Assembly (NCBI GenBank): GCA_013397435.1
Contig: VZRG01001635.1
Coordinates: 103,140-167,139 of the forward strand
Reading direction: 5' to 3'
Source of the DNA: Erythrocercus mccallii
Lineage: Eukaryota > Chordata > Aves > Passeriformes > Dicruridae
DNA: 64,000 nucleotides
The translations under genes and the position numbers were made by a program. Position 1 is the stretch's first letter, and every line of letters starts with the position of its first letter. The notes below the pieces were generated by a model. It worked only from the letters and a program-made list of their open reading frames with translations. It ran no database searches and was not told the DNA's origin. This document shows, in pieces, positions 38,301-50,939 of this stretch.

Positions 38301-39622
38301 TGGCAAAAAATTTTAATGGAGCTAGAGGCATAGAGGAAAAATATGAATTTTATATTTTTGCAGGTTAAATATTCAATACATACATTACCTCAATTTGCAG
38401 AGAAAGGGATCTTGCTAAGCACATTTTCCTTTGATTCTAGTCCAAGATTAATAGAGAAGGGAAAGTTATTAACAAGAAATATAATGCACGGTAGTTAAAA
38501 ATATTTGCTTAAGAAATTCAGTATCCCAAAATGTCATTGTTGTCTCTGTAAATGAGCATGACTCCTTGTACAAAACCTGCTGCTGTGCTGTGGGCATGTC
38601 CTGCATTGCTGTGTCTCCAGAACCACTGAAGGCATGTATACAGATAGAAAAAATAAATATAAAACTGGCAGCAGAAATCACTTGGTGTGAAAGTGCTAAC
38701 TACTTCTGGGTGCATCATAAGAAAGACATTTTCCATGCCTTTAAGTGCATGATCCAGAAATGTCATTTTAAAGCAATTCTGCTCTTTATAGTGGCTGTGA
38801 CATAATCCAGTTAAATATTATTTGAGGTTTGTGAAGGTCTTTGTGCTGTTGTCTATTATATATTTATATTAGTCCCTGCTACTATTTTTGATTTTTTTTT
38901 TTAATTCTTGGTTTGCCATTTCTTTTCTGAATTGTTCTCTGGCTAGTTGTGCTGCTGCTTCTAGAACAAAATTTCCTGTATAGTTTTGAGATTTCGTTTC
39001 AGTAGAAACAATTGAGAAATGCTGGCTTGTACTTAAATTCTTTGGGCAAAAGCTCCATTCCAACAGGAATGGAATACCACAGAAAAACTGTAGGTGCAGG
39101 TTGTATATTAAAACACCAGGAGACTGAAAAAAAAAAAGAGTGAAAGTTCTCTGAATGTATTCCAACTAAATGCTACATAAGAACTGATTTACTTCTAATA
39201 AATTCTACCTTTAAGCTAGCAGAAGGAAAAGTTAGAGTAGGACTGTCGAAGAAACACGTTAAAATTGTATGTACTGTGATGTCTGGTATTTTTCAGAAGA
39301 AAAAAAAAGTCACACTTAAATAGGATTTAGAGATAGAAGAAAAAATTATTTGAAACTAGAATGTATAGCTGTTTGTATTTTCACTTCATTCACTGTCTGT
39401 TGTTTTGTTCATTTGTAAGGGGCATATTGCACTGATAATACTTGAATACTGTTATTGCTGCAAATAACTGTTTGCAACACAACAACAGCACCGACACTGC
39501 TTGACCTGCACATGCTGACTCTGTGCTGCTTGCTCCAAAGCTAGCCACATATAGGATGATAGGTCTGCAAGCACAAGCTGATATGGTAAAGATGTAGCTG
39601 GATGTTAATTGAGACAAAAAGA

Positions 39623-39640
39623 GCCTCCTGATAAGGAGGC
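39623..39640. repeat. Short GC-rich hairpin
   Basis: The sequence GCCTCCT-GATA-AGGAGGC forms a perfect 7-bp stem with a 4-base loop. It stands alone with no associated gene. Confidence 0.6.
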
Positions 39641-40559
39641 ATTTTAGGTGATCATTGTGGTGCAGCAAGTGCAGCAAGTGAATAGGACTCATGCAGTGGT
39701 ATTCATGCAGGACTGTACACAGTTTCTCACTTTTAAGACGGAATTACTATTTGATTGCATCAGAAACTGACCTCTTTTTGCTAAATTATTTTCTTAAGAG
39801 TCTGAGATTAACATTTAATAATGATATTTGAGTTTTGTACAAATACAACCAAATCTGGCTGTACTTACTGTAGTTTACTTATTAGGGAGCTTCAGTGTTG
39901 GTCTTTGTAATTTGCTTCTTTTGAATGATGTGGACTAGAAGAAAAAATGTTCTTTACTTGGTACCAGTGTAGCTCATGATGTCTCATCTCTAATCTGTGA
40001 ACTTTCTCAAGCCTAATGTGAAATTCTGAAGTTTGGTGTTGATGTTCCTTTGAAAATGTTTAAGAGTATTCAAAAAAGAAACTAGCTATCCATAACCCAC
40101 AGATCTACTTTTAAAAACAGATCCTTGGTTTTTCTGGCCTTTTTGTTTTTTCTTATAATTACTAATGGAAATAAGGCATTATACTTACCATCACATTAAG
40201 ATGGATTCATTTCTCTCAGTGCCAAAAGATCAGCTTCATGGAAGTTGTTATTGCTGGATTTACAGTTTTTTAGTTGATATCTACTTGAATATCAGGAGTT
40301 TTGCTGAAGTGAGTCGATGACAGGAGAAAGTTGCAGAGTTCTAGTGAAGTGCCAATTATAGATATAATTTGATTTCTTAGCAATGACAATATCAAATTGT
40401 TTCAGAGTTTCCCTTCTGTTCAGTCATTATTTCTCAACCTTGTTTTGAATTCAGACAAATAAATGTACTCAAAACTTTTCACCTAAAACCAACTGTAAAC
40501 GCTTCATGAGACCAAGCTGCTGCCCAGAGAAGGCTTTTAATTTCATAGGGGATGGGGCT

Positions 40560-40836
40560 GTTTGAATCCTGTGCCTTTAGTTACAAAGGAATTCAGCTAG
40601 GAAACAGCCATGCAGGTGTAGCACTGTGTGATAACTTCATGGTTGTCCCACATGCCTTTTGTTGTGCTGTCTGAAGAAAGCTCTGTTGGCTGGCGATGAA
40701 GCTTCCCGTCATTTGGCAGGAGCCAGGCTGGATTCCTGCCACGTTGCCCCCTCAGCAGAGGTGTGTCTGGTGTGCCACAAGAGGCAGGCTGGCCTGTGCC
40801 ACAAGAGCAGTTGGGGTGGCACAGGAGCTTTGCTCT
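40560..40836. other. GC-rich sequence with 24-bp tandem motif entering the gap
   Basis: GC content rises sharply from about 40600 to the gap. TGTGCCACAAGAG occurs at 40771-40783 and again at 40795-40807 with a 24-bp period, and a weaker third match (GGTGGCACAGGAG) follows at about 40815-40827. This suggests a GC-rich minisatellite or repeat continuing into the unsequenced stretch. No coding sequence is recognised. Confidence 0.45.
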
Positions 40837-41597
40837 NNNNNNNNNNNNNNNNNNNNNNNNNNNNNNNNNNNNNNNNNNNNNNNNNNNNNNNNNNNNNNNN
40901 NNNNNNNNNNNNNNNNNNNNNNNNNNNNNNNNNNNNNNNNNNNNNNNNNNNNNNNNNNNNNNNNNNNNNNNNNNNNNNNNNNNNNNNNNNNNNNNNNNNN
41001 NNNNNNNNNNNNNNNNNNNNNNNNNNNNNNNNNNNNNNNNNNNNNNNNNNNNNNNNNNNNNNNNNNNNNNNNNNNNNNNNNNNNNNNNNNNNNNNNNNNN
41101 NNNNNNNNNNNNNNNNNNNNNNNNNNNNNNNNNNNNNNNNNNNNNNNNNNNNNNNNNNNNNNNNNNNNNNNNNNNNNNNNNNNNNNNNNNNNNNNNNNNN
41201 NNNNNNNNNNNNNNNNNNNNNNNNNNNNNNNNNNNNNNNNNNNNNNNNNNNNNNNNNNNNNNNNNNNNNNNNNNNNNNNNNNNNNNNNNNNNNNNNNNNN
41301 NNNNNNNNNNNNNNNNNNNNNNNNNNNNNNNNNNNNNNNNNNNNNNNNNNNNNNNNNNNNNNNNNNNNNNNNNNNNNNNNNNNNNNNNNNNNNNNNNNNN
41401 NNNNNNNNNNNNNNNNNNNNNNNNNNNNNNNNNNNNNNNNNNNNNNNNNNNNNNNNNNNNNNNNNNNNNNNNNNNNNNNNNNNNNNNNNNNNNNNNNNNN
41501 NNNNNNNNNNNNNNNNNNNNNNNNNNNNNNNNNNNNNNNNNNNNNNNNNNNNNNNNNNNNNNNNNNNNNNNNNNNNNNNNNNNNNNNNNNNNNNNNN
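40837..41597. other. Assembly gap (761 N)
   Basis: This is a run of N. Frames spanning it are artefacts. Both flanks are more GC-rich or G+T-rich than the surroundings, a common cause of sequencing dropout in bird genomes. Confidence 0.99.
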
Positions 41598-44500
41598 GTG
41601 TGCAGGCTGCTCCCCACAAAGCAATTATATAACTCTCCCCTCACCTCCCATACACGTCTTGCTGGGTCTGCTTGGGGTTTTTTTGTGTTTGTGCTTTTTT
41701 GTTTTTGTTTTCTTTTTCTAAGCTACTATTTGCACCCCTGGATGATTATAGGACATATACGAACAAAGGGTATAACTCAATTTAAAGAAAAAAAATATGT
41801 TCAGGCTCCTACGTTGCAGATGGTCATGCTGGGCTTCTGAAGGCCTCTGTGGCATTATGTGGGCTATTCTAGAATGGGAGCCAAACATTGTTACTGATTT
41901 GAGACCTAAATGATTATTTAAATTTAGACTGAGGAAGAGATTAATTTCTCTTTAAAGTATGCTGTCAGAATTAATGCAGGTTCATTCTTTTCTCTGGTGT
42001 GCCTTCTTGTTGGAGGAGACCATCTGTTTGTCTAGGGAAGCCATAAAATAATATTCAATGTGAGATTTGCACTGAAACCCTGACATCTAGCAACTGCAGT
42101 TATGAAAATTATCTAAATGTGCCTAATTCATTTATATTTTAATTCCAATCCATCAGTGTCAGATAAAATAAGTTATTTTTTCTTCTATTCCTGGGTGGCT
42201 CCTATAATGGCTTAATGTTGTCTGAACAGTAAAATGGTAAGTTTTGAAGTCTTGCTGCAGGCTTTTGACAAGGGCTGCCCAGATGAAAGCTTTTTTTTTG
42301 AAATTATTCAACTTCTTTATATTTCTGTAGTTAATGATTATATTTCATTTCTTTAAAATGATTTGCCTATTACAACTGTTGGAAGCCATATGTGAAGAGA
42401 ATATGAACTAATGATAAAGCAAAAGCAGGTAAAAAGTTCTGGATATCAGGACAGTGATGAGACTTGAGAAGAAACAGATTCTGTTGGCTGATCTGATTGA
42501 GACAGTTTCCTTTTTATGTTGCAAAATTGGAAAAATACATGGAAAATTAACAAAGCAGTTGTGTGCTGTTCCAGGTCTTCTAATTTGGCTCATCCTATTA
42601 AATCGGTGATTGCACCATTCTTTCAAAAAGTATTTACGTGATTTCTTTCTTTGCAAAGATTGACTACCAACCTTTAGAAATATGTGGCTCCGATACATGG
42701 CTTATATGGCACCCCTAGACTTTATCTTAAGCACTTCTTAAGGATTTATATAATGAAAGCTTTCTGTGTTTTCCAGAAAAGATATCTTTGATTGTGTCAG
42801 GGAAGTGTTTTTAGGATAATCCAAGTTGTCTCTTTTTAACAAGACTGAAATATGGGAAAACAATGTCCTTCACATGCTCCTAAGATTAATAACTGGACAA
42901 GTCATGACTTCATAGTGTTTTCCACAGGGGTTTATATGATGATTTCTTATAAATAAATTTAAAAAAAATTATTTTCTTTCAGGTTGCTATTCCACTAATC
43001 TCAATGGTTTCATATTTTTGACTCTTTTAGGTGTGGCATTCCTAAACCCATTGGCCATGTGAGTCTGTTGGCCCTGCCAAACAGCAACAGAGATATGTTC
43101 ATAGTCTGTGGCCTGGGATGAAACATCAGGGTTCAAGGTCAGGTCTCTGGAAATAACAACCTGCAGGGATTATCTTCCTCTTAAAAAAGTAGTATCTTCA
43201 TATCTTCAAACTAATTTTGCCTTGGATACACCACAGAATATGCTGTGTTTCTTCATAGCTTCCCAGCTAAAAAGTGACAAAAATACAAATCCATAGTCCA
43301 TTTATTTAAAAAGTTCATCTTTTAAATGTTTTTTTCATGTAACAAAGTGAAACTTGACCCTTTTATTGCCACATAAATGGAAAACTATTTGTGGAACATA
43401 ACCCTTCTTAAAGGTCCTATTTGAATTCCAATTATTTTTATTAAACAAGGCTTGCCTCCTTAAAAGGACATTGATATCATTATCAGCCTAAACATGTATG
43501 AAGATGTAAAGTGATTTTATCATTTTCAAAGCTACTTGAGCATATTTGAAATAACCTCACCATTTTGGGCTAAACTGGGTTATGATTTAGGCCTTCCACC
43601 GTTTGCAAGGAGTCACGAATAAATGGGTGTGAAGTAATAAAGAGAGAAAAAAGAACTCTACCTTGTTTTATGTCTGCTTTTGATCTGTTATTAACAGAAG
43701 AAAGGCATGTATGGTAACTATATCCCCTTTTGGATAGGAAATTAAAATATGACAGCTGCATCACAGATGCATTCAAGAGCTTTTAATCAGTGAAATATTT
43801 TTGTTTCTATTGCCTCAGACTCAGTTATTTTCTCCATAATGCCAAAGGCTTTACACAAATTTATTTTTATAAAATATTCAGTGACAAATCCTTTAATCTG
43901 AAAGTTTAATTTTATTTTTTTTAGAGGGCAGTTTATACTACTTCATTAATTTGCACTATGCAAACCTAGAGGTTCTGACTTCTGTTTTACAAGAGAAAAC
44001 TGAAGTATATTTTATCTGTTGGTATGCTAAGCTTCTTTTCTTCCCTTGTCTCTTCACTGAAAGTAATACAGCTATTCTTGCTATAAAATATCTTTGTGTT
44101 ACTGGGGAGCAAGTGTGGCAAGAGGCTTTGTTCTGAGGTTCTGAAAATGAGATTGATTTTCAGTAACTGGCTAATTTGCTTGGAGCATACTAAAACTCTT
44201 TAAATAGATATGGTTAGCCTAGAAAAAAGAATATGATGATTCACAGGTTTTTGATTTTAATTTTCTGACTTTTGTGTGCATGAGCAAAGATTTGTTTTCT
44301 GTGAATGTAAGCACAGCTGACAGCAAGACTTGAGAGACAGACTCATAGGTATTGTCTGATCTGCTGGTCATCTTGGTCAGTGCAGCTGCTTCTTCTTTTC
44401 ATGAAAGAGGAGAGATCTGGTGCTCATTTGGGTCTCCCTCTGAGATGGACTTGGGACTGTGTCAGGACACACAATTGTTTTGGGTTTAAAAGGACTAAAA

Positions 44501-47500
44501 GTTGGCTTTGATTTTGTTTGCTATCCCTCCAAGGAATAGCAAAGTTTGTAGTTTCTTGAATATTCTGACAGCCACTTCTCAAATGTTTTTCTACACTGTT
44601 GTCTTCATGAATGAAAGGGGCTTTTTGTAAAAAAGCAAGGGAACTGTTACTCTCTCTTAAGACTACAGAGAAATTCTACAGTGCCATGGCAGTCTGACAA
44701 ACAACACCAGCAGAAATAGAACTTAATTGTTGAGACTGTGAGTCTGTAGTGAGGTTCTGTTTCCCATCAGCCATCAGGACTTTATTCTATGCTCCAAGGA
44801 GTAAAGCCCACCCTCTACTTAAATTCCATTATTCACTCCAGCACAAAATACCAAATTATCCAGATTTTTCCTCTAAAAAAAGTCCACCTAATTTTGTCAT
44901 CAAATTGGAGAGTGCCTATTGTGTGGCTGAACCTAGAGCTGTGAGACAAAAAAAGGTATGTTGGAAAATAGACAGATTGACTCTCCACTGTACATGAGGG
45001 ATGCCAAATACATCTTTTATCATCCATTTCCCTCCTAATAATAGTAATTTCAATGAGCTGTCCATTTATAGTGGTCATTTTTGGAAGTGAAAAACTAATT
45101 TAAAATTTGTTCATTAGAAAATTGGTTTTATTCTTTTAGGTCAGAAGGAAAATGTAATCATCCCTTCCAAAAGAAATTGTCCTATCCATTTATAGATCTG
45201 CTTTTTATGTACTGCTGGCAAAACAAAAGCATGTGAAATAATTATTTCTTCTGTTAAACATCAAAATATCAGTCTCAGCTATATCATGCATATAAATTGG
45301 AGAATAGCTAATTAATGTCTTATCTTTTCACTCTCTGAAAAGAAATACTGTTATTTATTCCATTACCTATTGCTTGTTTCTACAGTTTCAAGAGCCAGGC
45401 CTCAGAACAGGATGGTTCAATTTAACTAGACATACGTTTGTGTCTGGACTGTTTCTGGGTTTTTTGGTGTTAGTTTTCTCCCATTTCAGTGTATGTTTCT
45501 TCTGCCTGTGCTCCATAATATTATAATAAGTTAAGCAATCCAAACTGTAGTGAATGATTATGTTTTAAAAAGTCAGTAACTTAGGTGGCTTTATTTATAC
45601 CCACGGTAAGCTTCTTTTCTTTGTCTAGTTTTGCCTAGAGAGAAATACCTGTATTGTGTCTAGAAAAGATTTTCAAATGCTGTGCTATTCACCAGATACT
45701 TAAGGACAGTACATTTAGAACTAGAGTGGATAATGTGTATGCTTTTCTATCCATTCACTCAGCGGTTAAGGCAGGAAGTAGCTTTGACAGCGAAAACCAG
45801 GGTTTTGTAAAATGCTTAAAGATGAAGAAAGAAGAAGGATACTTCTTTCCTTGTCGTTTCAGAATCCATTTGCTTTTGTACATACAGCAAGGGAGTGAGT
45901 TTCCTAAACTGAGAAATGTTTTACTCTAGAAGTGAGGCAGCATGACAATATGAATTGGTACATTCAACCTGTATTATTTACATTTTTTTCTGCACTTGGA
46001 GGTAAAATCCTAGACCACCCATTAAAAAACAATTCATGGATGTCTCAAGGGAAGGGCTGTCTAATATATGTATACCAGCAACTCACTAAACCTTGTTTGG
46101 CTCTTGTTTATGCTTTTTGTATCAACCTTTTGTGAATTTCACAAAATGTTGGTAGTAGATCATTATGTGCCATTAATCTTCTTTTCACGCTACTTTTTTC
46201 CCAACATGTTCTGCTACACCTTATCTAAAGTGAAGCCTAAATATAAGCTTTACTAGAGTGGGAGATTTATGATACCATCTTTTTCTCAGCATCAAAAAGG
46301 GTACAATGTAAGAAAAAGTGTCTGCAGAGGTAGCTATCACTTATGTAGATAAAAGGTGGGGATAATGAATTGTTAAGTTCTGTATTTCTTTGAGATAAAA
46401 TAAATCAGCTAAGATCCCGTTGAAAAATTTGGGCAAAATTATATGAGTCAACCTTGATAGTACAAGCCAGTCTGTTGCTTGTACCACTAAGCCTACATAT
46501 GTAACTGGAGAGATTCGAATTTTGTGCTTTTTGCCTCTATATCAAGTGTAGTAGAATATTCTGCAATGGGATGTGAACTTTGTTTTCTACAGATGATGAT
46601 TAAAAAAACCAGTGCATGTTGACTCTTTCACCTTTGCCTTGGTATCTCACTCCCACTGAGTGCCAAAATACCACCACTTGTTTCTTGCTCTCTGAGAATC
46701 AATGTGTTGCTAAAGAAGTTTTATGTACTTTCATAATGTCAGATTATTTTTTTCAATACAAGTCAGAGCTCAGAAAGTATTCTTTTCACTTTCCAGGCTT
46801 GTTTCAGTATCCAGTGATGATAATAGTAGAATCTTTTTATGAGTGGAGTTTATTGAGGTTTGGGTCTTTTTTTTTTTTTTTTACTTTTTAAACTTCTATC
46901 TAAATTAGCCAAAACTGTCAGGTACACAAGCAGAACCTGCTGCTAAGCAACAAAGCTGCATTACCTGGAGAATAATATTACATTGCAGTGAATACTGACA
47001 GAATTGGCAAATGGTCTCAGAGGAAGGAGATCAGTCCCATTCTGTGACAAACCTGCAAATACAGATGGTAACAGGGATTAGTAGTCTAGAGATTTTCTGG
47101 CTTAATAACTTACAGATTGTGTCTTTTAAGAACATGCATTTCAATTGAAGACAGGCTCATCATTGCCTATTAGGTGTTTTGAAATCTACAGATAAGCAAT
47201 TTTGAGGAACACAGGTACAATCTATCAGGCTGTGGACATCTAGTTTTTTCTTTATAGCATTATGAAAATTCTTTAGAGAAGCCAAACTTGTAAATGTTGC
47301 AATTTCCTAAAAGCTGAATTAAAGTCTTTTTGGTTCAGTATCTAGTAATGTGTAAGTCAAAAGTAAAGACCATTTACAATGATAAAATTATCCAGCTATG
47401 GATAACAGGTTATTATTCCGCAGTAGATGAAATATCACTGAAGAGGAAACCTGAAAATATATTTTTCTGCGATTCATTCTGGTAATAGCCCATTTTATGT

Positions 47501-50443
47501 ATTTCAAGATACACTACTTTTTAATACGTCATATGCATTTTCCTCTTTAATATGAGATTTCTTTAGCTTTGATGTTGGGCTGGATAAACCTCAAATCCAT
47601 GTCTTTGCTTTCACGAATGCTTGTATGCTTTCAGGAACATTTTAGAATGATGGCGGTTCCACCTTGCCTTTCTGCAGCCTGGTGTATTGTCCTGGTTAAT
47701 TGTCCATAATGCCCCCAAAGTAATAACTATAATTTCTCCCTTAAATGTCTTGGTGTGGTCTAAATCTCTCTTTTTTGGCCTTTTCACCAAAGACATAGGA
47801 GCCAGCTGATTTATTTCCTCCTGGAAGAACCATTTAATGTGTTGATTCAGTCATGATGTGAATGATGTGAAAGGAAGATACAGAAAGTTGAAGTGGAATT
47901 GAGCATCACCAAACAACTGTGGTAAATATTAAATAAATTAATAAATACTTACAATTACTTTGCTATGTCATTTCATGTATAGTCAATGCTCAGTGAAAGA
48001 TGCCTCATTCCTGTTGTGCTGAGTGAGACACAGAAACACACAGTTCTATACCTACTTGAACGTATATAGTCTCTTTTTCTGAAAAAATAAGCTTAGTGTC
48101 TTCCTGCTTAGGGCATTGCACTGCTGCAGAATGATCTGTTGAGGCAGGAGGTCCATCAGTCTGTCTTGCATTTTGGCAGCCCTTCACATCTGGCTACCAT
48201 GGCCAGCACATGGGAATGGACTTCCCAAACCTGCAGGGCCCAGGGCCCCAGTGCTCTCCGTACCACAAGCCACCCTAGGTGCTCTCCAATGCAATCTGCA
48301 AACGGATTCAGAAAATTATAACCTTCTTCACATAAATGAGTGCTGGGAAGCAGAGCAGCTCACCCAGGTGTGTTGTGTTTTCATACATTCCTCACCGTTT
48401 TCATAAGGCTGAAACATTGCTTTGTGCAGAAGGTGTCCTGGAAGCATCAGGCATCACTCTGTGCCTCAGTGGTGGCAGCCAAGCTGTAATTTATCTGACA
48501 CGCCTCTGTGACTTTCCTCTCAATTCCAAAGTAAATGGCTTTCTCACATCATTCAAATGCACAACCAGGTTATCAGTAGCTGCCACTTTTCAGCCTAGCA
48601 GCACAAAAAGGACATAAAATGCCACTTGCCCTTAACATCGTTCTTTATGTGCTTCTCTCAGCATGCCCAGCAGTGAGTTTCCTGGCTCCCCCTCAGCCCT
48701 CTGGTGAATCAAATTCAGAAGCGTTCTGACTAGCTGAAGAGGAGCTGAGGAGGAATAATAGTCATTGTAAGCAGGTCACATGGCATTTAAACCTCCACTG
48801 ATCATGCAGCCAAATTTATCAGTGTACTAATTCTCCCATAATTCTCCCAGTATAAATGAACCAGTCTTGAAAGCATTGGTTTCAAAGAATTTTAATACAA
48901 AGCTTTTCCAAATAGAACTGATTTGTGAGACTGTTTTAGTAAACAAAGTGGGGAATTATTAGTCTGATCCCAAGTCTTAAAAGAATTCTGTGACATTGGG
49001 CTCAGCGGTTCACAGGACTTTACAGACATTTACAGGTGAGCTGAACAAAGAATCCCTTTTCCGTATTGTTGGTCTTCCCCAGCTGCATTTGTTTACTGTC
49101 ACAACAACTTTGTTCAGTTTGATTAAGGTAGATTTAGCTCACCCTGCACAGATGTGTTCACAAAGTGTATGTATAAAAGGTGATGTGAAGTAAGGCCTCC
49201 GTTTGTATGGTTGCAGGAGTTTTATTTAATTGATGTCTTTACCAGCTTGAGTTTAGTCTCCTCTTTAAGCAGGCCTTTAGGTTGCAGTTAACTGTTTTTC
49301 CTGTCAGCTATTCAATAAGTCATTTCTCACCAAAAACTCGTTGTTACCATCTTCATCATGAAAGCACTCCCCAAACTTGTTTTTCAACCATTTCTGCATG
49401 TAGAGCATTCTTGCTGTAGAGCACTATTGGTATTTGAACCAATGTTTTCCTTTGTAAGGACTTTTTACATTTCATTTTGATTTCTGACCTTTTTCAGAGA
49501 TGCTAGTTTTTGTTGAGATTATGATCCTGATAGATGGTGACATTTTCTAAATTGGTGGGGTCACTAAAGGGACATTTTCTTGAAACAAATAGTATTTTTT
49601 TTCTGTTATTGGTCCCACAATACAGTCTTCAGATGGGTATTACAGGCAGTTGTTTCCAAGCATAAAGAAACACTTCAAAACTATCGAAATCATTCTACTT
49701 GCAAAGAAATTAGCATCGCAGCTTTCCAATGTCAAGTTTCTAAAGATTTCATGTGAACAGTACTGCATCCAGTAATTTATTCAGGCCATCCAACAAGATC
49801 ACTTCATCCTTCTTTGTCTTTCACAAACGATTCAATATCGACAGCATGGACAGCTCTATGAAATTGGCCATCACCATGTTAGTACCATTGTTCTGAACCA
49901 CAAGTGCAAAGTTTTCAGTACATTAAAATGAACACAAAACTTATTCAGGACTGAAGCCTTCTCTAACCTTGGAAACAATTACATATGTTCATTTGAGAGA
50001 CAATCAATTTATTACAGCAGTGTCAAATGGTTTTGAAGAGAAAGTGAATTGTCCTGTTTCATTTGTTAAAATGTATTTGTATGACTCATCTGCTGTTGTT
50101 ATCACTCAAACTATTATTAATAGTAGTAGTACATTTAATGAACACTTCCTTTTTTTGTAACACTGGAGAACTTCATTGAACAGTGAAGCACAAAGTCTTG
50201 GATTCTATTTAGTCTTAAGAGAGATTGTGCTGGAAGGCCCAACAGAGACAGATACAGTTGTTACTTGCTAAATAGATACTTTTCTGAGGGCTTTGTAAGA
50301 GGGCTTTATTTAAAACAGTTTTGAGAAGGCTCTAACAAGTGACTAAACGTAAAGATAAATTGGGAGTTTAATTTCCTTTTTTGATTCAAAATGTTATCGA
50401 TGAGTAATTGGATGATTGGCTCTTGCAATTAAGGGATGAATAT
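41598..50443. other. Unique sequence, no gene recognised
   Basis: A G+T-rich stretch lies at about 41655-41717, next to the gap, and 16 T at 46867-46882. DNA at about 48.1-48.5 kb is modestly GC-richer without CpG enrichment. The minus strand of about 49.55-49.95 kb was examined as a possible decayed coding retrocopy, but no consistent frame was found. Confidence 0.5.
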
Positions 50444-50768
50444 TGTGTGTGTGTTAAGCTTTACTGATGTATTAATGTTATTGTGATTTGTTGTTTGGAT
50501 GTCCTCTGTTCTGCCATAGCCCCCTTTCCCCCCTGTACGGTTGCCAAGGGACAGCCTTGGTAGGGGACATGTGGAGGGAAGGCCTCTCCCTTTGCCCCTT
50601 GCATGGGGCAGCTGGGAATGGGGAAACCTTGTTGCTGGGGGGGTGTGGCCTGGCAACACCTCACGTCCAATCAAGTTGCAAGAAAGTAGACTCCACCAAT
50701 AAACGGTGAAGAAGAGTTGATTGACAGACTTTGGGAGGGGCCAGGGTTGCCTGACGCAACACCAGGGG

Positions 50769-50776
50769 TATAAAAG
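50769..50776 (+). promoter_or_regulatory. LTR TATA box
   Basis: TATAAAAG lies in the U3 of the solo LTR, about 110 bp upstream of the AATAAA signal. Transcription would start about 25-30 bp downstream, near 50800, if the promoter is still active. Confidence 0.65.
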
Positions 50777-50884
50777 GTGGAGCAGCCATTTTGTAGACGC
50801 TCTCATGGCTGCTGGGTCACCAACTCCCAGCACGCTGTCCTTTTTCCTTATTCACTCCATTGCTGTATTTTGTTAAGGTTTTTT

Positions 50885-50890
50885 AATAAA
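50885..50890 (+). promoter_or_regulatory. LTR poly(A) signal
   Basis: AATAAA lies 44 bp before the LTR 3' end, at the R-U5 position expected for a retroviral LTR. Confidence 0.65.
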
Positions 50891-50939
50891 CTTTTGAAAT
50901 TTTTAAAAGTGAGCATTGTTTCTCACAAAATACAAATAT

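Larger units (their letters stand above)
31498..40559. other. Unique AT-rich sequence, no gene recognised
   Basis: No host gene is seen. Minor items: 13 T at 35223-35235 (see the retrocopy-like end), a G+T-rich stretch around 38020-38115, a GATCA-repeat palindrome near 37186-37200, and a 7-bp-stem hairpin at 39623-39640. The frame at 35443-35832 (129 codons) is the longest fully sequenced plus-strand frame here and shows no recognisable domain. Confidence 0.5.
50444..50934 (+). mobile_element. Solo LTR of an avian endogenous retrovirus
   Basis: The element begins TGTGTGTGTGTTAAGC and ends CACAAAATACA, with matching 5-bp AATAT on both sides (50439-50443 and 50935-50939) as target-site duplication. 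It has a G+C-rich U3, a TATA box (TATAAAAG) at 50769-50776 and an AATAAA signal at 50885-50890, followed by a short U5. This gives a complete U3-R-U5 order over 491 bp. Neither flank carries a primer-binding site, polypurine tract or coding sequence, so it is a solo LTR left by recombination. A 5-bp duplication is compatible with ERVL-type integration, but the family is not firmly assigned. Confidence 0.75.

Noticed and set aside
40597..41840. Long open frames of 289-393 codons on both strands
   Set aside because: They are open only because they run through the N gap. The sequenced ends show no protein resemblance.
49560..49950. Possible decayed coding retrocopy on the minus strand
   Set aside because: Some stretches translate to plausible peptide sequence, but no single frame persists, no protein family is recognised and there is no A-tract or flanking repeat.
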